A DNA stretch of 64,000 nt from Bradyrhizobium sp. DOA9 (GCF_000617845.2 NZ_DF820425.1:3585725-3649724), one strand, 5' to 3'; counted from the first letter of the stretch, positions 9,201 to 17,347 are shown. Numbers and translations are program-made. The notes: generated by a model not told the origin, from the letters alone.

Positions 9201-9448
9201 CCATCATGGCAGGCCTGCTGCCGATCATGTGGAGCACCGGAACCGGGTCGGAGATCATGCAACGAATCGCGGTGCCGATGATTGGCGGCATGATATCGTC
9301 GACGTTGCTGACGCTGATCGTGATCCCCGCGATCTTCGGATTGGTGAAGGGCGTCCGCCTGCCGCCGACGCGCGAGGACAACGTGCCATCGACCGAGACG
9401 CCAAAGCCGATCGGCGCCAGATTGCGCGTCGTGGAGCCGGCCGGATGA
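6257..9448 (+). CDS. cusA: CusA-type RND efflux pump (Cu(I)/Ag(I))
   Basis: A 1063-residue HME-family RND permease of normal length with 12 TM segments and two large periplasmic loops. The TM4 motif reads AIGAMVDAAIVMIENAHK, which is the form found in monovalent copper/silver pumps and not the DFG form of Zn/Co/Cd (CzcA) pumps. Met612 (in PTEMFET) and Met661 (in RIDMLSTG) align, from memory, with two of the export-site methionines of E. coli CusA. It is a proton-driven inner-membrane pump that takes metal from the periplasm or from chaperones. It overlaps cusB by ATGA and is followed 61 bases later by a DUF411 gene. Confidence 0.92.
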   Translation: MIARIIAWSARNLLLVLFGTGFAAAAGLYALLHLPLDAIPDLSDTQVIVYTEYPGQAPQVIEDQVTYPLTTAMLTVPKSKVVRGFSFFGVSFVYVIFEDGTDIYWARSRVMEFLNSATSRLPAGVIPTIGPDATGVGWVYQYAVMSKELNLAETRTIQDWNLKFALAKAEGVAEVASIGGFVKQYNVVLDPQRMRDRGISMQKIREAIRASNADVGGRTVELSEFEYVIRGKGYIKGIDDLGNIVLKTSNGTPVLLRDVANVELGPDERRGIAELNGEGEVASGIVLQRFGVNALDVIENVRKRFKEIASSLPKSVEIVPVYDRSGLIYSAIDTLKHTLFEESIVVAMVCIVFLLHVRSALVAILMLPVGVLMAFGAMKLLGLGSNIMSLGGIAIAIGAMVDAAIVMIENAHKHLERAEPGQSRVQILIDAASEVGPALFFSLLIITVSFMPIFTLESQEGRLFSPLAFTKTFAMAAAALLSVTLVPALMVIFVRGRIVPEGKNVINRFLIWIYRPVIKGVLRAKTLVILASLVVLAVTIWPARQLGTEFMPSLNEGTLLYMPTTLPGISVTKAAELMQTQDRIIKSFPEVSSVYGKAGRAATATDPAPTEMFETVVSLKPKELWRPGVTVDTLIAEMDKALQFPGVSNAWTMPIKARIDMLSTGIRTPVGVKVMGTDLVEIDRLAKQVERVIKAVPGTASAYAERGIGGYYLEIVPDREALARYGILIQDVQDTIAAALGGQTVTTTVEGRQRFSVNMRYPRDLRDNPKAIAGDILVPMPAGGAVPLGEVAKVEPARGPTSIRTENGQLATYVYVDIRDRDIGSYVADAQRAVTDSIQFPAGYYVVWSGQYEYLQRAAARLKIVVPVTLTIIFLLLYLNFRAMTETLIVMLSLPFALVGGIWMMWWLGFNLSVAVAVGFIALAGVAAETGVVMLIYLEHALAEMKATCSAEGRGLTREDLHEAIMVGAVERVRPKMMTVVAIMAGLLPIMWSTGTGSEIMQRIAVPMIGGMISSTLLTLIVIPAIFGLVKGVRLPPTREDNVPSTETPKPIGARLRVVEPAG

Positions 9449-9509
9449 GGCGAGCCGTGATGCACGATCAGATGTTGGGGCGACGGAGCGACAGAAGAGG
9501 AAGCCGAAC

Positions 9510-9989
9510 ATGAAGCAACGCGCATATCTGATGACCCGCCGCTCGCTTGTCGGGCTGATGGCCGCGGCAGCTCTTGCAAGGCCCGCTGTGGCGGCGCCCG
9601 ACGCAGCCACGCTCACGGTGCACCGGGATCCGAGTTGCGGCTGCTGCGCCGGCTGGGTGCAGCATCTGCGGGACGAAGGATTTACGGTTCGGGTCGAGGA
9701 GACTCCCGACCTCGACCCGATCCGCGCCCGTCTCGGCATTCCTTCGAACCTGGCCGCGTGTCACACGGCAGAGGTCGCCGGTTATGTCGTCGAGGGGCAC
9801 GTGCCGGCTGCGGCCGTGCGGCGCCTCCTCGCAGAGCGTCCCAACGCTAAGGGACTAGCCGTGCCGGGCATGCCGGTCGGCTCGCCCGGGATGGAAGGCG
9901 GCAAGCCGCAGCGCTACGAGGTCGTGCTGTTCGGTTCCGACGGTCAGAAGCCGTTCATGCGCTTCATCGGCGCGCAGGAAATCGATTGA
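9510..9989 (+). CDS. DUF411 periplasmic metal-associated protein
   Basis: A 159-residue protein with an RR-containing signal peptide (TRRSLVGLMAAAALA, cleavage near residue 29), then a DUF411 domain with the CGCC motif in DPSCGCCAGW. DUF411 proteins are regularly found with copper-resistance genes and are thought to bind metal through this Cys cluster; their biochemical role is not settled. It is the last gene of the copper cluster. It converges on the GFA-family gene with 31 bases between the stops and no visible terminator. Confidence 0.85.
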   Translation: MKQRAYLMTRRSLVGLMAAAALARPAVAAPDAATLTVHRDPSCGCCAGWVQHLRDEGFTVRVEETPDLDPIRARLGIPSNLAACHTAEVAGYVVEGHVPAAAVRRLLAERPNAKGLAVPGMPVGSPGMEGGKPQRYEVVLFGSDGQKPFMRFIGAQEID

Positions 9990-10020
9990 GAGTGCTGCGC
10001 GCTGCCTAGTCCAGCCGTCA

Positions 10021-10428
10021 CTATGGCTGCGGCGGATAACGCTCGAATCCCGGCAGTTCATCCGCATGTTCCATCCAGCTCAGGCGCTCGGCGACCTGGA
10101 TCTGCATCGTGGCAGGCACGGCCTCGGGATCGTCGTAGGTCGCGCTCTGGATGTCGATGATCCCCGGCAGCATGTCGGCATTGACGTAGAACAGTCCGGT
10201 TCCGCAGGCGGCGCAAAAGTGCCGCCGCCCGTGTTCCGAGGAGCGGTACACTTTCGGCTCGCCCTTGGTCACCTTGACCGCGCCCTCCGGGTACATCGTC
10301 CAGCCCACGACCGGAGCCCCGGCGTGAAGCCGGCAATCGCGGCAATGGCAAAGCGCGTGCACGATCGCCTCGCCCTCGACCTCGTAGCGGATTGCGCCAC
10401 AGTGACAGCCGCCGGTGATGGTGCTCAT
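10021..10428 (-). CDS. GFA-family zinc protein (glutathione-dependent formaldehyde-activating type)
   Basis: A 135-residue protein with the full ligand pattern of the GFA fold: CHCGAIRYE near the N-terminus, CHCRDC near residue 30 and CAACGTG near residue 75. The family includes S-(hydroxymethyl)glutathione synthase, but most members have no proven reaction and many act only as zinc-binding proteins, so the formaldehyde role is not claimed. The ATG at 10428 has an ideal GGAGGA ribosome site at 10432-10437, which decides the start over longer in-frame options. It lies downstream of the IclR gene on the same strand, 143 bases away. Confidence 0.85.
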   Translation of the reverse strand: MSTITGGCHCGAIRYEVEGEAIVHALCHCRDCRLHAGAPVVGWTMYPEGAVKVTKGEPKVYRSSEHGRRHFCAACGTGLFYVNADMLPGIIDIQSATYDDPEAVPATMQIQVAERLSWMEHADELPGFERYPPQP

Positions 10429-10491
10429 GCGTTCCTCCGATTGAAGATGGCTTCGCCGCTCGATAGCCCTCGAGACGCGCCGCTTCAACGC

Positions 10492-10531
10492 CGCAATCGA
10501 TTTGCGATTGCGTCCTACTGTCGCCTGACAG
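10492..10531 (-). other. Two inverted repeats between the IclR gene and the GFA gene
   Basis: CGCAATCG-n5-CGATTGCG lies at 10492-10512 and CTGTC-n4-GACAG at 10518-10531. They could form adjacent hairpins at the 3' end of the IclR message or bind a regulator. There is no U-tract, so the terminator reading is weak. Confidence 0.3.
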
Positions 10532-10571
10532 CTGTTGCCATCACGCGCTGATGTCACATCGGGCCGTGGGT

Positions 10572-11372
10572 TCAGGCTTCCCCGGATGCATCGCTTGTTC
10601 CGTCCTCGTCGGCCTGGAGGATGGTTTCCGACAGAAGTTCCGCGGCGTTCTGAAGCGGCGCGATGAACCGATCCAGCTCGGTGAAGCTCACCCGCGCCAC
10701 GGGAACGGAGACACCCAGGCACGCGATCAGTTCGCGATCCGGTGAGAGGATGGGAACGGCGCAGCCGACCACGCCTCGCACATATTCTTCATTGGTCTTG
10801 GCCCAGCCGCGCTTGCGGGTCTCCTCGAGCACTTCCATCAGGCGCTCGACATCGACGATCGTGGTTTCGGTGTATCGCGTCAGCGTAAGCGCGCGGCACA
10901 GCTTCTCGCGTGCGCGCTCCGGCAGGCGGCTCATATAGATCTTTCCGGTCGAGGTGCAGTGGAGCGGGGCCGCTTCGCCGGGATTGAATTGCAGGCCTTG
11001 AGGTTGCGACACGCGGACGCTGTCGACGTAGGCAACGACGTTGTCCCGCACGACGCCGATCTCGCATTGCTCGCCGATTTCAGCGGCGACGGCGCGGAGC
11101 ACTGCGTGCCGGCGCGCGGTGCGGAAGGCTGCGCCGATGACGCGAGCCGACAGCGTGACCAGCTGATTGCCGACCACGTAGCGCTTCGTTCCCACGGCTT
11201 TCTGAAGCAGCCCGCGCTGCTCCAGATTTCCGATGAGACGGTGCGCAGTCGGCAGAGGCAGGGTCAGCGCAGCGGCGATGTCCGCGACCGAGGCTGCTCT
11301 GGTCTGGCTGGCGACATAGCCAATGATCGCGAACGCGCGGTCCAAGGGCCCATCGGTACTCAGCTGCTGCAT
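10572..11372 (-). CDS. IclR-family transcriptional regulator
   Basis: A 266-residue regulator: an N-terminal winged helix (residues 8-70, with SVADIAAALTLPLPTAHRLI as the recognition region) and a C-terminal IclR effector domain (90-255) containing the usual CTSTGKIYM segment. It is divergent from the class V aminotransferase/ABC importer operon across a 169-base AT-richer gap, so it most likely controls that operon and itself. IclR proteins bind small carboxylic acids; the ligand here is probably an amino acid derivative or its breakdown product (inference). Confidence 0.88.
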   Translation of the reverse strand: MQQLSTDGPLDRAFAIIGYVASQTRAASVADIAAALTLPLPTAHRLIGNLEQRGLLQKAVGTKRYVVGNQLVTLSARVIGAAFRTARRHAVLRAVAAEIGEQCEIGVVRDNVVAYVDSVRVSQPQGLQFNPGEAAPLHCTSTGKIYMSRLPERAREKLCRALTLTRYTETTIVDVERLMEVLEETRKRGWAKTNEEYVRGVVGCAVPILSPDRELIACLGVSVPVARVSFTELDRFIAPLQNAAELLSETILQADEDGTSDASGEA

Positions 11373-11397
11373 TCTGCCGGTCCCCTTCGAACTATTA

Positions 11398-11440
11398 AAT
11401 TATCATTTTTCGGAATGAAAGATACTGAAATATGAAAATT
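11398..11440 (+). promoter_or_regulatory. AT-rich divergent control region, candidate IclR operator
   Basis: This stretch stands out as AT-rich against its surroundings. It holds TTTTTCGGAATGAAA and three TGAAA repeats beginning at 11416, 11426 and 11433. It lies between the divergent IclR gene and the PLP-enzyme/ABC operon, where an IclR operator would be expected. Confidence 0.4.
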
Positions 11441-11541
11441 ATGCTAGTCGCGTTTGCGCCGTGCCCATATCGTTGGCGTTGCCCGGTGGTGAGCAGGATT
11501 TGTGCAGTGCGAGCCACCGCGGACGTGCTGAGGGGACCGGA

Positions 11542-12702
11542 ATGTCAGGCCACTACGACGTCGATACCGTGCGGAAGGAGTTTCCGGCTGCCGAGCGGAT
11601 CACTTATCTCGACTCCGGCTTCCAGACGCCGCTTGCGCGTCCCGTCAAGGCGGCGATCGATCGTTTCCTCAGCGAAGGTCTCGAGACCGCCGGCCCGAAG
11701 AGCGTCTGGCTCGATCGCGTCGAGCAGACCCGCGCGAAGCTGGCGCGGTTTCTCGGCGTGTCGGCCGACGAGATCGCCTTCACCAAGAACACCTCGGAAA
11801 GCATGAACATCGCCGCGAATGCGCTGCCGCTGCGCGCCGGCGACAAGGTCCTGATGATCCACGGCGATCATCCGAACAACGCCTACGCGTTCCTCAATCT
11901 GCGGCGCAAGGGCGTCACGGTCGAATTCGTGCCGATGACGGAGATCGTGAACGCCGACAGCCTTCGTCCCTACATCGACGCGAGCACGCGGGCGATCTCG
12001 ATGTCGCAGGTGACATTCCATGCCGGTCACCGTTTCGACATCGAAAGCATCGGTGCCCTCTGCGCGGAGAAGGGGCTCTATTTCGTCGTCGACGTGATGC
12101 AGGCGATCGGCGTCGTGCCGATCGACGCGAAAGCGATGCGCGCGACCTTCATCGGGTCGGGCAGTCACAAGGGTCTGCTCGTGCCGCAAGGGCTGGGCCT
12201 TTTGTATTGGGACAAGTCGAGGACCGAGCTCGAGCCTGCCTATCTTGCGGCGGCGGGCCTCGCGGAAGTCCCGGCCGATCTGATCGCGCAGCCTGACAGG
12301 CTCGATCCGGCCCCGAGCGCGCGCCGCTTCGAGCTCGGCAATTTCAATCTTCCGGCGATCCATGCCCTCAGTGCCTCGCTCGACATGATTGAAGCGCTGG
12401 GCGTTGCGAACATCCAGAACCATTGCTTCGATCTCGGCGATCATCTCATCGCCCGGCTCGATACGCTCAGCGTTCGCCTGGTCGGCCCTCGCGCGCGGCA
12501 GCATCGCGCGCCACACATCTACGTCATTGCGCTGCCCGCGGCAGAATGGCTCGGCCATTTCGAGGAGAACAACGTCCGCGTGTCGCCGGAGCGGGACGGC
12601 ATTCGCGTGTCGTTCGGGATGTTCAACACGATTGCCGACGTCGACCGCCTCATCGAGGTCATCCAGCGGCGCGGCGTGAAGCCATCATCGAGGGCCGCAT
12701 AG
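11542..12702 (+). CDS. Class V PLP-dependent aminotransferase/lyase-like enzyme
   Basis: A 386-residue fold-type I PLP enzyme of the class V family (cysteine desulfurase and isopenicillin N epimerase relatives). The cofactor Lys is Lys210 in SGSHKGL; an Asp-containing DVMQ motif lies about 28 residues before it. The ATG at 11542 follows a GAGGGG ribosome site; the longer frame from 11461 is not needed. It begins an apparent operon with a polar amino acid ABC importer and stands opposite an IclR regulator, so it probably acts on the imported amino acid (transaminase, racemase or lyase). It lacks context for Fe-S assembly, so a housekeeping desulfurase is unlikely. Confidence 0.8.
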   Translation: MSGHYDVDTVRKEFPAAERITYLDSGFQTPLARPVKAAIDRFLSEGLETAGPKSVWLDRVEQTRAKLARFLGVSADEIAFTKNTSESMNIAANALPLRAGDKVLMIHGDHPNNAYAFLNLRRKGVTVEFVPMTEIVNADSLRPYIDASTRAISMSQVTFHAGHRFDIESIGALCAEKGLYFVVDVMQAIGVVPIDAKAMRATFIGSGSHKGLLVPQGLGLLYWDKSRTELEPAYLAAAGLAEVPADLIAQPDRLDPAPSARRFELGNFNLPAIHALSASLDMIEALGVANIQNHCFDLGDHLIARLDTLSVRLVGPRARQHRAPHIYVIALPAAEWLGHFEENNVRVSPERDGIRVSFGMFNTIADVDRLIEVIQRRGVKPSSRAA

Positions 12703-12724
12703 GCTGTTCATCAAGGAGACGTAC

Positions 12725-13627
12725 ATGACGAAGTTTGCGCGTGTCTTGAGCATTCTGTCCGGCCTCGCGGTCCTCGGCGCCCCCAGCGGACCCGCGGCCG
12801 CCGCCGACAGTCCCACGCTCGCCAGGATCAAATCGAACGGCGCCATCACCATTGGCCACCGCGAGGCCTCGATCCCGTTCTCCTATCTCGGTCCCGACCA
12901 GAAGCCGATCGGCTTTTCGCTCGATCTGTGCTCGGCCATCGTCGAGCGCATCAAGGCGGAAACCGGCCTGCCCAGTCTCAAGGTCAATTACGTTCCGGTG
13001 AACTCGTCCAACCGCATCCCGCTGATCCAGAGTGGCACCGTCGATATCGAGTGCGGCGGCACCGCCAACGACAAGAAGCGGCAGGAGCAGGTCTCGTTTT
13101 CCGTCGCCACCTTCGTCAGCCAGCCCCGATGGCTGGTCAAGGCGGACAGCGGCCTGAAGACGGCTGCCGATCTCAAGGGCAAGACCATCGTCGTGACCCA
13201 GGGCTCCAATGCCGTCGGCTTCGCGCAAGGCGTGAATGCGAAGGAGCAGCTCGGCTTCAACATCGTCCAGGCCAAGGACCATGCCGAATCCTTCCTGATG
13301 TTGAACACCGGCCGTGCGGCCGCCTTCATGGAAGACGACATTCTGCTCGCCGGCCTCAAGGCCGCGGCTCCGAACCCGGATGCGCTGATCTTTCTCCCCG
13401 AGGGTTACGCCAAGATCTATTATGGCTTGATGTTCACGAAGGGCGATACCGGCTTCAAGGCGCTGGTCGACGATGTGCTGTCGAAGCAGATGGCGTCCGG
13501 CCAGTTCGAGAAGACCTACGCCAAATGGTTCACAAGGCCAATTCCGCCCAAGAATGAGAACCTGGCGTTTCCGCTGACGGTCGAGCTCACGGAACGGATC
13601 GCGCATCCCAGCGACGCGGTCGACTAA
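12725..13627 (+). CDS. Polar amino acid ABC transporter, periplasmic binding protein (GltI-like)
   Basis: A 300-residue solute-binding protein with a Sec signal peptide (residues 1-27) and a PAAT-family domain. Seen motifs are KSNGAITIGHREASIPFSY at the start, the IPLIQSGTVDIECGGT segment and KTIVVTQGSN in the second lobe; these are closest to glutamate/aspartate binders. It is followed by two permeases and an ATPase in the usual order. The ligand is inferred to be an acidic or related polar amino acid that is also the substrate of the upstream PLP enzyme. Confidence 0.88.
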   Translation: MTKFARVLSILSGLAVLGAPSGPAAAADSPTLARIKSNGAITIGHREASIPFSYLGPDQKPIGFSLDLCSAIVERIKAETGLPSLKVNYVPVNSSNRIPLIQSGTVDIECGGTANDKKRQEQVSFSVATFVSQPRWLVKADSGLKTAADLKGKTIVVTQGSNAVGFAQGVNAKEQLGFNIVQAKDHAESFLMLNTGRAAAFMEDDILLAGLKAAAPNPDALIFLPEGYAKIYYGLMFTKGDTGFKALVDDVLSKQMASGQFEKTYAKWFTRPIPPKNENLAFPLTVELTERIAHPSDAVD

Positions 13628-13674
13628 TTGCGACGTCGGCGGAGTGTCCCGCAAACCGAGCCCTGAGGTTCGCC

Positions 13675-14469
13675 ATGTTTGCAGTGCTTCTTGAACAGAC
13701 CGCGGATGGCCAGCGCTATATCGACTGGCTTGTGTCGGGCCTCGGCTGGACCTTGGCACTGGCGTTCTTCGGTTGGTGGATCGCCTTCGCGGTCGGGGTC
13801 ATCGTCGGCATCGGCCGCACCGTGCAGAACCGGGCCATCGCGGCGCTTGCCCGCCTGTATGTGGAGATCTTCCGCAACATCCCCGTGCTGGTGCAGATGT
13901 TTCTCTGGTACTTCGTCCTGCCGGAGATCCTTCCCGTCTCGCTCGGAAACGCCATCAAGCAGATTCCGCCGCCCTGGGGATCGTTCTTTCCGGCGCTGGT
14001 TTGTCTTGGTCTCTACACAGCGGCCCGGATCGCCGAACAGGTTCGTGCCGGGCTCGAGGCGCTGCCGAAAGGGCAGGTCGAGGCGGCAAGCGCGCTCGGG
14101 CTCAGCGGTTATCTGACCTATCGCCATATCGTCGTGCCGCAGGCGCTGCGCCTGATCATCCCGAGCCTGACCAGCGAGGTGATGGGCATCTACAAAAACA
14201 CTTCGGTCGCGCTCACGATCGGGCTGATGGAGCTGACGGCGCAGGCCCGACAGATCAGCGAAGCGACGTTTCAGACCTTCACCGCTTTCGGCGCCGCGAC
14301 GCTTGTCTACCTCGCGCTGGCGCTCATCGCCTATCAGGGTATGGCGCTGATCGACAAGGCCGTGCGCATTCCGGGGACGGGCCCTGCGGACGATGCAGTC
14401 AAGCCGGGCGCGACGCACGCCATCCAACCGATTGATTCCCTGCCTGACGCGATGGAGGTCGTGAAGTGA
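13675..14469 (+). CDS. Amino acid ABC transporter permease (GltJ-like)
   Basis: A 264-residue inner-membrane subunit with about five TM helices and the EAA loop at about residue 140 (EAASALGLSGYLTYRHIVVPQAL), which docks on the ATPase. It starts at ATG 13675, 47 bases after the binding protein, and its stop overlaps the GTG of the second permease (GTGA), so the two permeases are coupled. It has an N-terminal extension compared with the second permease, as in GltJ. Confidence 0.88.
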   Translation: MFAVLLEQTADGQRYIDWLVSGLGWTLALAFFGWWIAFAVGVIVGIGRTVQNRAIAALARLYVEIFRNIPVLVQMFLWYFVLPEILPVSLGNAIKQIPPPWGSFFPALVCLGLYTAARIAEQVRAGLEALPKGQVEAASALGLSGYLTYRHIVVPQALRLIIPSLTSEVMGIYKNTSVALTIGLMELTAQARQISEATFQTFTAFGAATLVYLALALIAYQGMALIDKAVRIPGTGPADDAVKPGATHAIQPIDSLPDAMEVVK

Positions 14470-15161
14470 ACAACCTCGATTTCTCCGTTGTCCTTCAGGC
14501 GTGGCCTTACCTCTGGTCAGGCCTAGTGTTTTCGCTGGCGCTGACTGCATTTGCTTTCGTGGTCGGCCTGGTCCTCGGCACTTGTCTGGCCCTGATACAA
14601 CACTTCGAAGTGCCCGTGCTCGGCAGGCTCGTGCGCTTCTATGTCGCCTTGATGCGCTCGATCCCGCTGATCCTGGTTCTGTTCTGGTTCTTCTTCCTGG
14701 TGCCGATCGTGCTCGGGCATCTCGGCGGAAGCGGACGGCCGGTTCCGATCGGCGCCACCTGGACGGCGTTCATCACCTTCGGCCTGTTCGAGGCCGCCTA
14801 TTATTCGGAAATCATCCGCGTCGGATTGCGAGCGGTGAACCGGGGACAGTTCGAGGCTTGTCAGGCCCTCGCGTTGTCCACCTTCGACACCTATCGCTCC
14901 GTGATCCTGCCGCAGGTGCTCCGCGTCGCGAGCCCCATCATCCTGAGCCAGACCATCATCCTGTTCCAGGACACCTCGCTGGTCTACGTGCTCTCGCTCA
15001 CCGATTTGCTTGGCGCAGCCTCGAAGCTGGCGCAGCTCAATGGCCGTCTCGTCGAGATGTATCTGTTGATTGCGGTGGTCTACCTCGCCATCAGCTCGGC
15101 GGCATCGCAATGCGTGGCGTCCTTGCGCAAGCGGTATGCGATCGCGGGAATGCGCCGCTAG
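14466..15161 (+). CDS. Amino acid ABC transporter permease (GltK-like)
   Basis: A 231-residue permease with about five TM helices and an EAA-type loop ([22 protein letters not shown], near residue 137). It starts with GTG at 14466, overlapping the stop of the first permease by GTGA. With that partner it forms the channel heterodimer of a glutamate/aspartate-type importer. The ATPase follows after 37 bases. Confidence 0.88.
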   Translation: MNNLDFSVVLQAWPYLWSGLVFSLALTAFAFVVGLVLGTCLALIQHFEVPVLGRLVRFYVALMRSIPLILVLFWFFFLVPIVLGHLGGSGRPVPIGATWTAFITFGLFEAAYYSEIIRVGLRAVNRGQFEACQALALSTFDTYRSVILPQVLRVASPIILSQTIILFQDTSLVYVLSLTDLLGAASKLAQLNGRLVEMYLLIAVVYLAISSAASQCVASLRKRYAIAGMRR

Positions 15162-15198
15162 CGCTAGGCACGGTCATCCCGGTCTTTGGAGAGGAAAA

Positions 15199-15957
15199 AT
15201 GCTTCAGCTCGCTGCGGGGAATCAGGCGTCCATCGTCACCGTGGAAAATCTGGTGAAGCGGTTCGGCCATTTCACGGCGCTGAACGACGTCAATCTCACC
15301 GTCGCGACCGGCGAGAAGATCGTGCTCTGCGGCCCCTCGGGCTCGGGCAAGTCGACGCTGATCCGCTGCATCAACCACATCGAGAAGCATGACGGTGGCC
15401 GCATCGTCGTCGATGGCATCGAGCTGTCGGACCGGATGACCGACGTCAACGGCGTTCGTCGCGAGGTCGGCATGGTGTTCCAGAGCTTCAATCTGTTTCC
15501 GCACCTCTCCGTCGTCGAGAATTGCATGCTGGCACCGATGAAGGTACGGGGCCTGTCCCGCACGGAGGCGCATGAGCGTGCGATCGGTCTGCTCCGCAAG
15601 GTGCGCATCCACGACCAGGCGGACAAATATCCGGGGCAGCTCTCCGGCGGCCAGCAGCAGCGCGTCGCCATCGCGCGGGCGCTGTGCATGCAACCGAAGA
15701 TCATGCTGTTCGACGAGCCGACTTCCGCGCTCGACCCGGAGATGGTCAAGGAGGTGCTCGACACCATGGTGGAGCTCGCGAACGACGGCATGACCATGGT
15801 CTGCGTCACGCACGAAATGGGCTTTGCCCGCGAGATCGCTGACAGGGTGGTGTTCATGGATCGCGGCTCGATCGTCGAGGAAGCCGATCCCGAGACGTTC
15901 TTCCGCGCGCCGCAGACGGAGCGGGCGAGGGATTTCCTCGGCCAGATCATCCATTGA
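15199..15957 (+). CDS. Amino acid ABC transporter ATP-binding protein (GltL-like)
   Basis: A 252-residue ABC ATPase with intact Walker A (GPSGSGKST, about residues 50-58), signature LSGGQQQR, Walker B ([14 protein letters not shown]) and the H-loop (VTHEMGFA). The start is ATG 15199 behind GGAGAGGAA. It is the last gene of the IclR-linked operon; a hairpin follows 21 bases after its stop. It energises uptake by the two upstream permeases. Confidence 0.92.
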   Translation: MLQLAAGNQASIVTVENLVKRFGHFTALNDVNLTVATGEKIVLCGPSGSGKSTLIRCINHIEKHDGGRIVVDGIELSDRMTDVNGVRREVGMVFQSFNLFPHLSVVENCMLAPMKVRGLSRTEAHERAIGLLRKVRIHDQADKYPGQLSGGQQQRVAIARALCMQPKIMLFDEPTSALDPEMVKEVLDTMVELANDGMTMVCVTHEMGFAREIADRVVFMDRGSIVEEADPETFFRAPQTERARDFLGQIIH

Positions 15958-15978
15958 GCGCGACCGAGTTGAACGAAA

Positions 15979-16009
15979 ACACCCGCGACGGACTGCTCCG
16001 CGCGGGTGT
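15979..16009 (+). terminator. Hairpin after the amino acid ABC operon
   Basis: ACACCCGCG and CGCGGGTGT pair as a perfect 9-bp stem with a 13-base loop, 21 bases after the stop codon. There is no U-run after it, so termination may be inefficient or Rho-assisted. The 178 bases from here to the next gene hold nothing else that I can identify. Confidence 0.55.
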
Positions 16010-16187
16010 GACGAGCTCTCGATGATGCCAGTATGCCGGTGTTTTGCCCGACGCGTCAAAGGCGCGCGCGTGGAATCGGCGGCTTCGACAGCATCGATCC
16101 GAAGAGCGTAATGATTTCAACACCCCCGCTACTGTGCATGGGGTTGTTTTCGCGACTTTGTGTTTGGCGCCGGCGAAACGGCCGCGC

Positions 16188-16772
16188 TCACCGCCGGCCG
16201 CGCGGTGCCTCGGCCTTGGCCGGCGGCTCGGTCTGCGGCGCGCAGGTCGCGGCCTGGAGCGAGCCTTGCGCCTGCTGCATCAGGCCGGGCTCGGGAGCGA
16301 GCGCCTTCATCAGGATCAGCCCGGTCGTGGTCGGGGAATCGATGATGAGGCGGTCGGCCGCGGTGACCTCCTCGTCCTCCGGCAGCTCGCTGTGCTGCGC
16401 TTCCGTCATCAGGTCGAGCTCGATCACCTTGCGGCCCGCGGAGCGGTCGTTGATGGCGTAATAGGCGATCTCGTTGCGGGTGTAGAACGACACGGACGTA
16501 TAGGCCTGGCTCACCGGCACCGTCAGCTTGATCGGCCCGTTCGTCAGGTCGTAGCGGCAGATCGCCAGCGCGAAGGCCGGATCCATGAACGGCATCGGCG
16601 ACGTGTTGGGGTCGGCGAGGGGAAGCTGGGTGACGGCGTTCACCCTGGTCATCGGCGTCAGGCGCGAATAGGCATCCTGCGTCGCGATCCGCGGCAACGC
16701 CAGCACGCTGACGAGATGGACCACGAGGCCGAGCGCCACGCCGGCAACGATGGTGAAGACCAGCCGGATCAT
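16188..16772 (-). CDS. DUF1254-domain single-pass membrane protein
   Basis: A 194-residue protein with one N-terminal TM helix (residues 2-22) and an exported domain that fits the DUF1254 family (DAYSRLTPM, FMDPAFALAICRYDL, YTRNEIAYYAINDR). It ends in a low-complexity tail rich in Pro, Ala and Arg. The ATG overlaps the stop of the DUF1214 gene (ATGA). In many bacteria DUF1254 and DUF1214 are joined in one protein; here they are separate and in the opposite order. The function of the family is not established. Position behind the PBP1A gene suggests a cell-envelope setting. Confidence 0.75.
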   Translation of the reverse strand: MIRLVFTIVAGVALGLVVHLVSVLALPRIATQDAYSRLTPMTRVNAVTQLPLADPNTSPMPFMDPAFALAICRYDLTNGPIKLTVPVSQAYTSVSFYTRNEIAYYAINDRSAGRKVIELDLMTEAQHSELPEDEEVTAADRLIIDSPTTTGLILMKALAPEPGLMQQAQGSLQAATCAPQTEPPAKAEAPRGRR

Positions 16773-17347
16773 GAGCAGCCCACCGTATTGATGCTCGGCA
16801 TCGGCGCGTCGCGCTGGGTGCGCGTCCCAACGCCGACCGGCGTGTCGTAAAGACGCAGCATCAAGGCGTAGCGCTCGATGCCGCCGGTCGGCAGCCAGTT
16901 GCCGGCGCGCGAGCGCGAGGCGATCCGGATCTCGAACGAGCCGTCGGAGGCGCGCACGATCTCCTGGCTGGTGAAGCCGTAGCGCTGGAGCGAATTGGCG
17001 ACGAGATGGCCCTTGCGGTCGTAGAGCGTCAAGGTCCAGAACCGTGCCGGCGGCGTCACGCCGGAGACGACCACGTCGCAGCGGCCGTCGAGCGCCTTCT
17101 TCCTGTCGTCGGTGGTAGCGGTGAAGGCGACACCGTCGCCGGTGCCGATCGGCAGCTCGCCGTTGCGGACGATGGTGGCGCGCGAATAGGGATCGACGTC
17201 GGCGGTGCCGGTGCGCGGCCGCGCGGTCCAGGCGCCGATGGTGAGCGCGCCGATCTCGGTGCCGCGCGTCGTGGTCATCCACGTCGCGCCGACGCCGACT
17301 ACGCCTGCGAGGAGAAGCGCCGTCAATGTGATCAGGATCAGCCGCAC
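16769..17347 (-). CDS. DUF1214-domain single-pass membrane protein
   Basis: A 192-residue protein from GTG 17347, which places the TM helix (RLILITLTALLLAGVVGVG) at the very N-terminus as in its partner; in-frame ATGs at 17401 and 17491 lie inside the PBP1A gene and are less likely. The C-terminal half has the DUF1214 features (FWTLTLYDRKGHLVANSLQRY, SFEIRIAS, NWLPTGG). It starts 11 bases after the PBP1A stop and overlaps the DUF1254 gene, so the three are one transcript. No biochemical function is known to me. Confidence 0.72.
   Translation of the reverse strand: MRLILITLTALLLAGVVGVGATWMTTTRGTEIGALTIGAWTARPRTGTADVDPYSRATIVRNGELPIGTGDGVAFTATTDDRKKALDGRCDVVVSGVTPPARFWTLTLYDRKGHLVANSLQRYGFTSQEIVRASDGSFEIRIASRSRAGNWLPTGGIERYALMLRLYDTPVGVGTRTQRDAPMPSINTVGCS

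Noticed and set aside
6218..9739. A 1173-codon open frame on the minus strand
   Set aside because: It is antisense to cusA and the DUF411 gene. Its translation is a low-complexity His/Asp/Arg/Gly-rich string without domains, typical of a shadow frame in GC-rich DNA.
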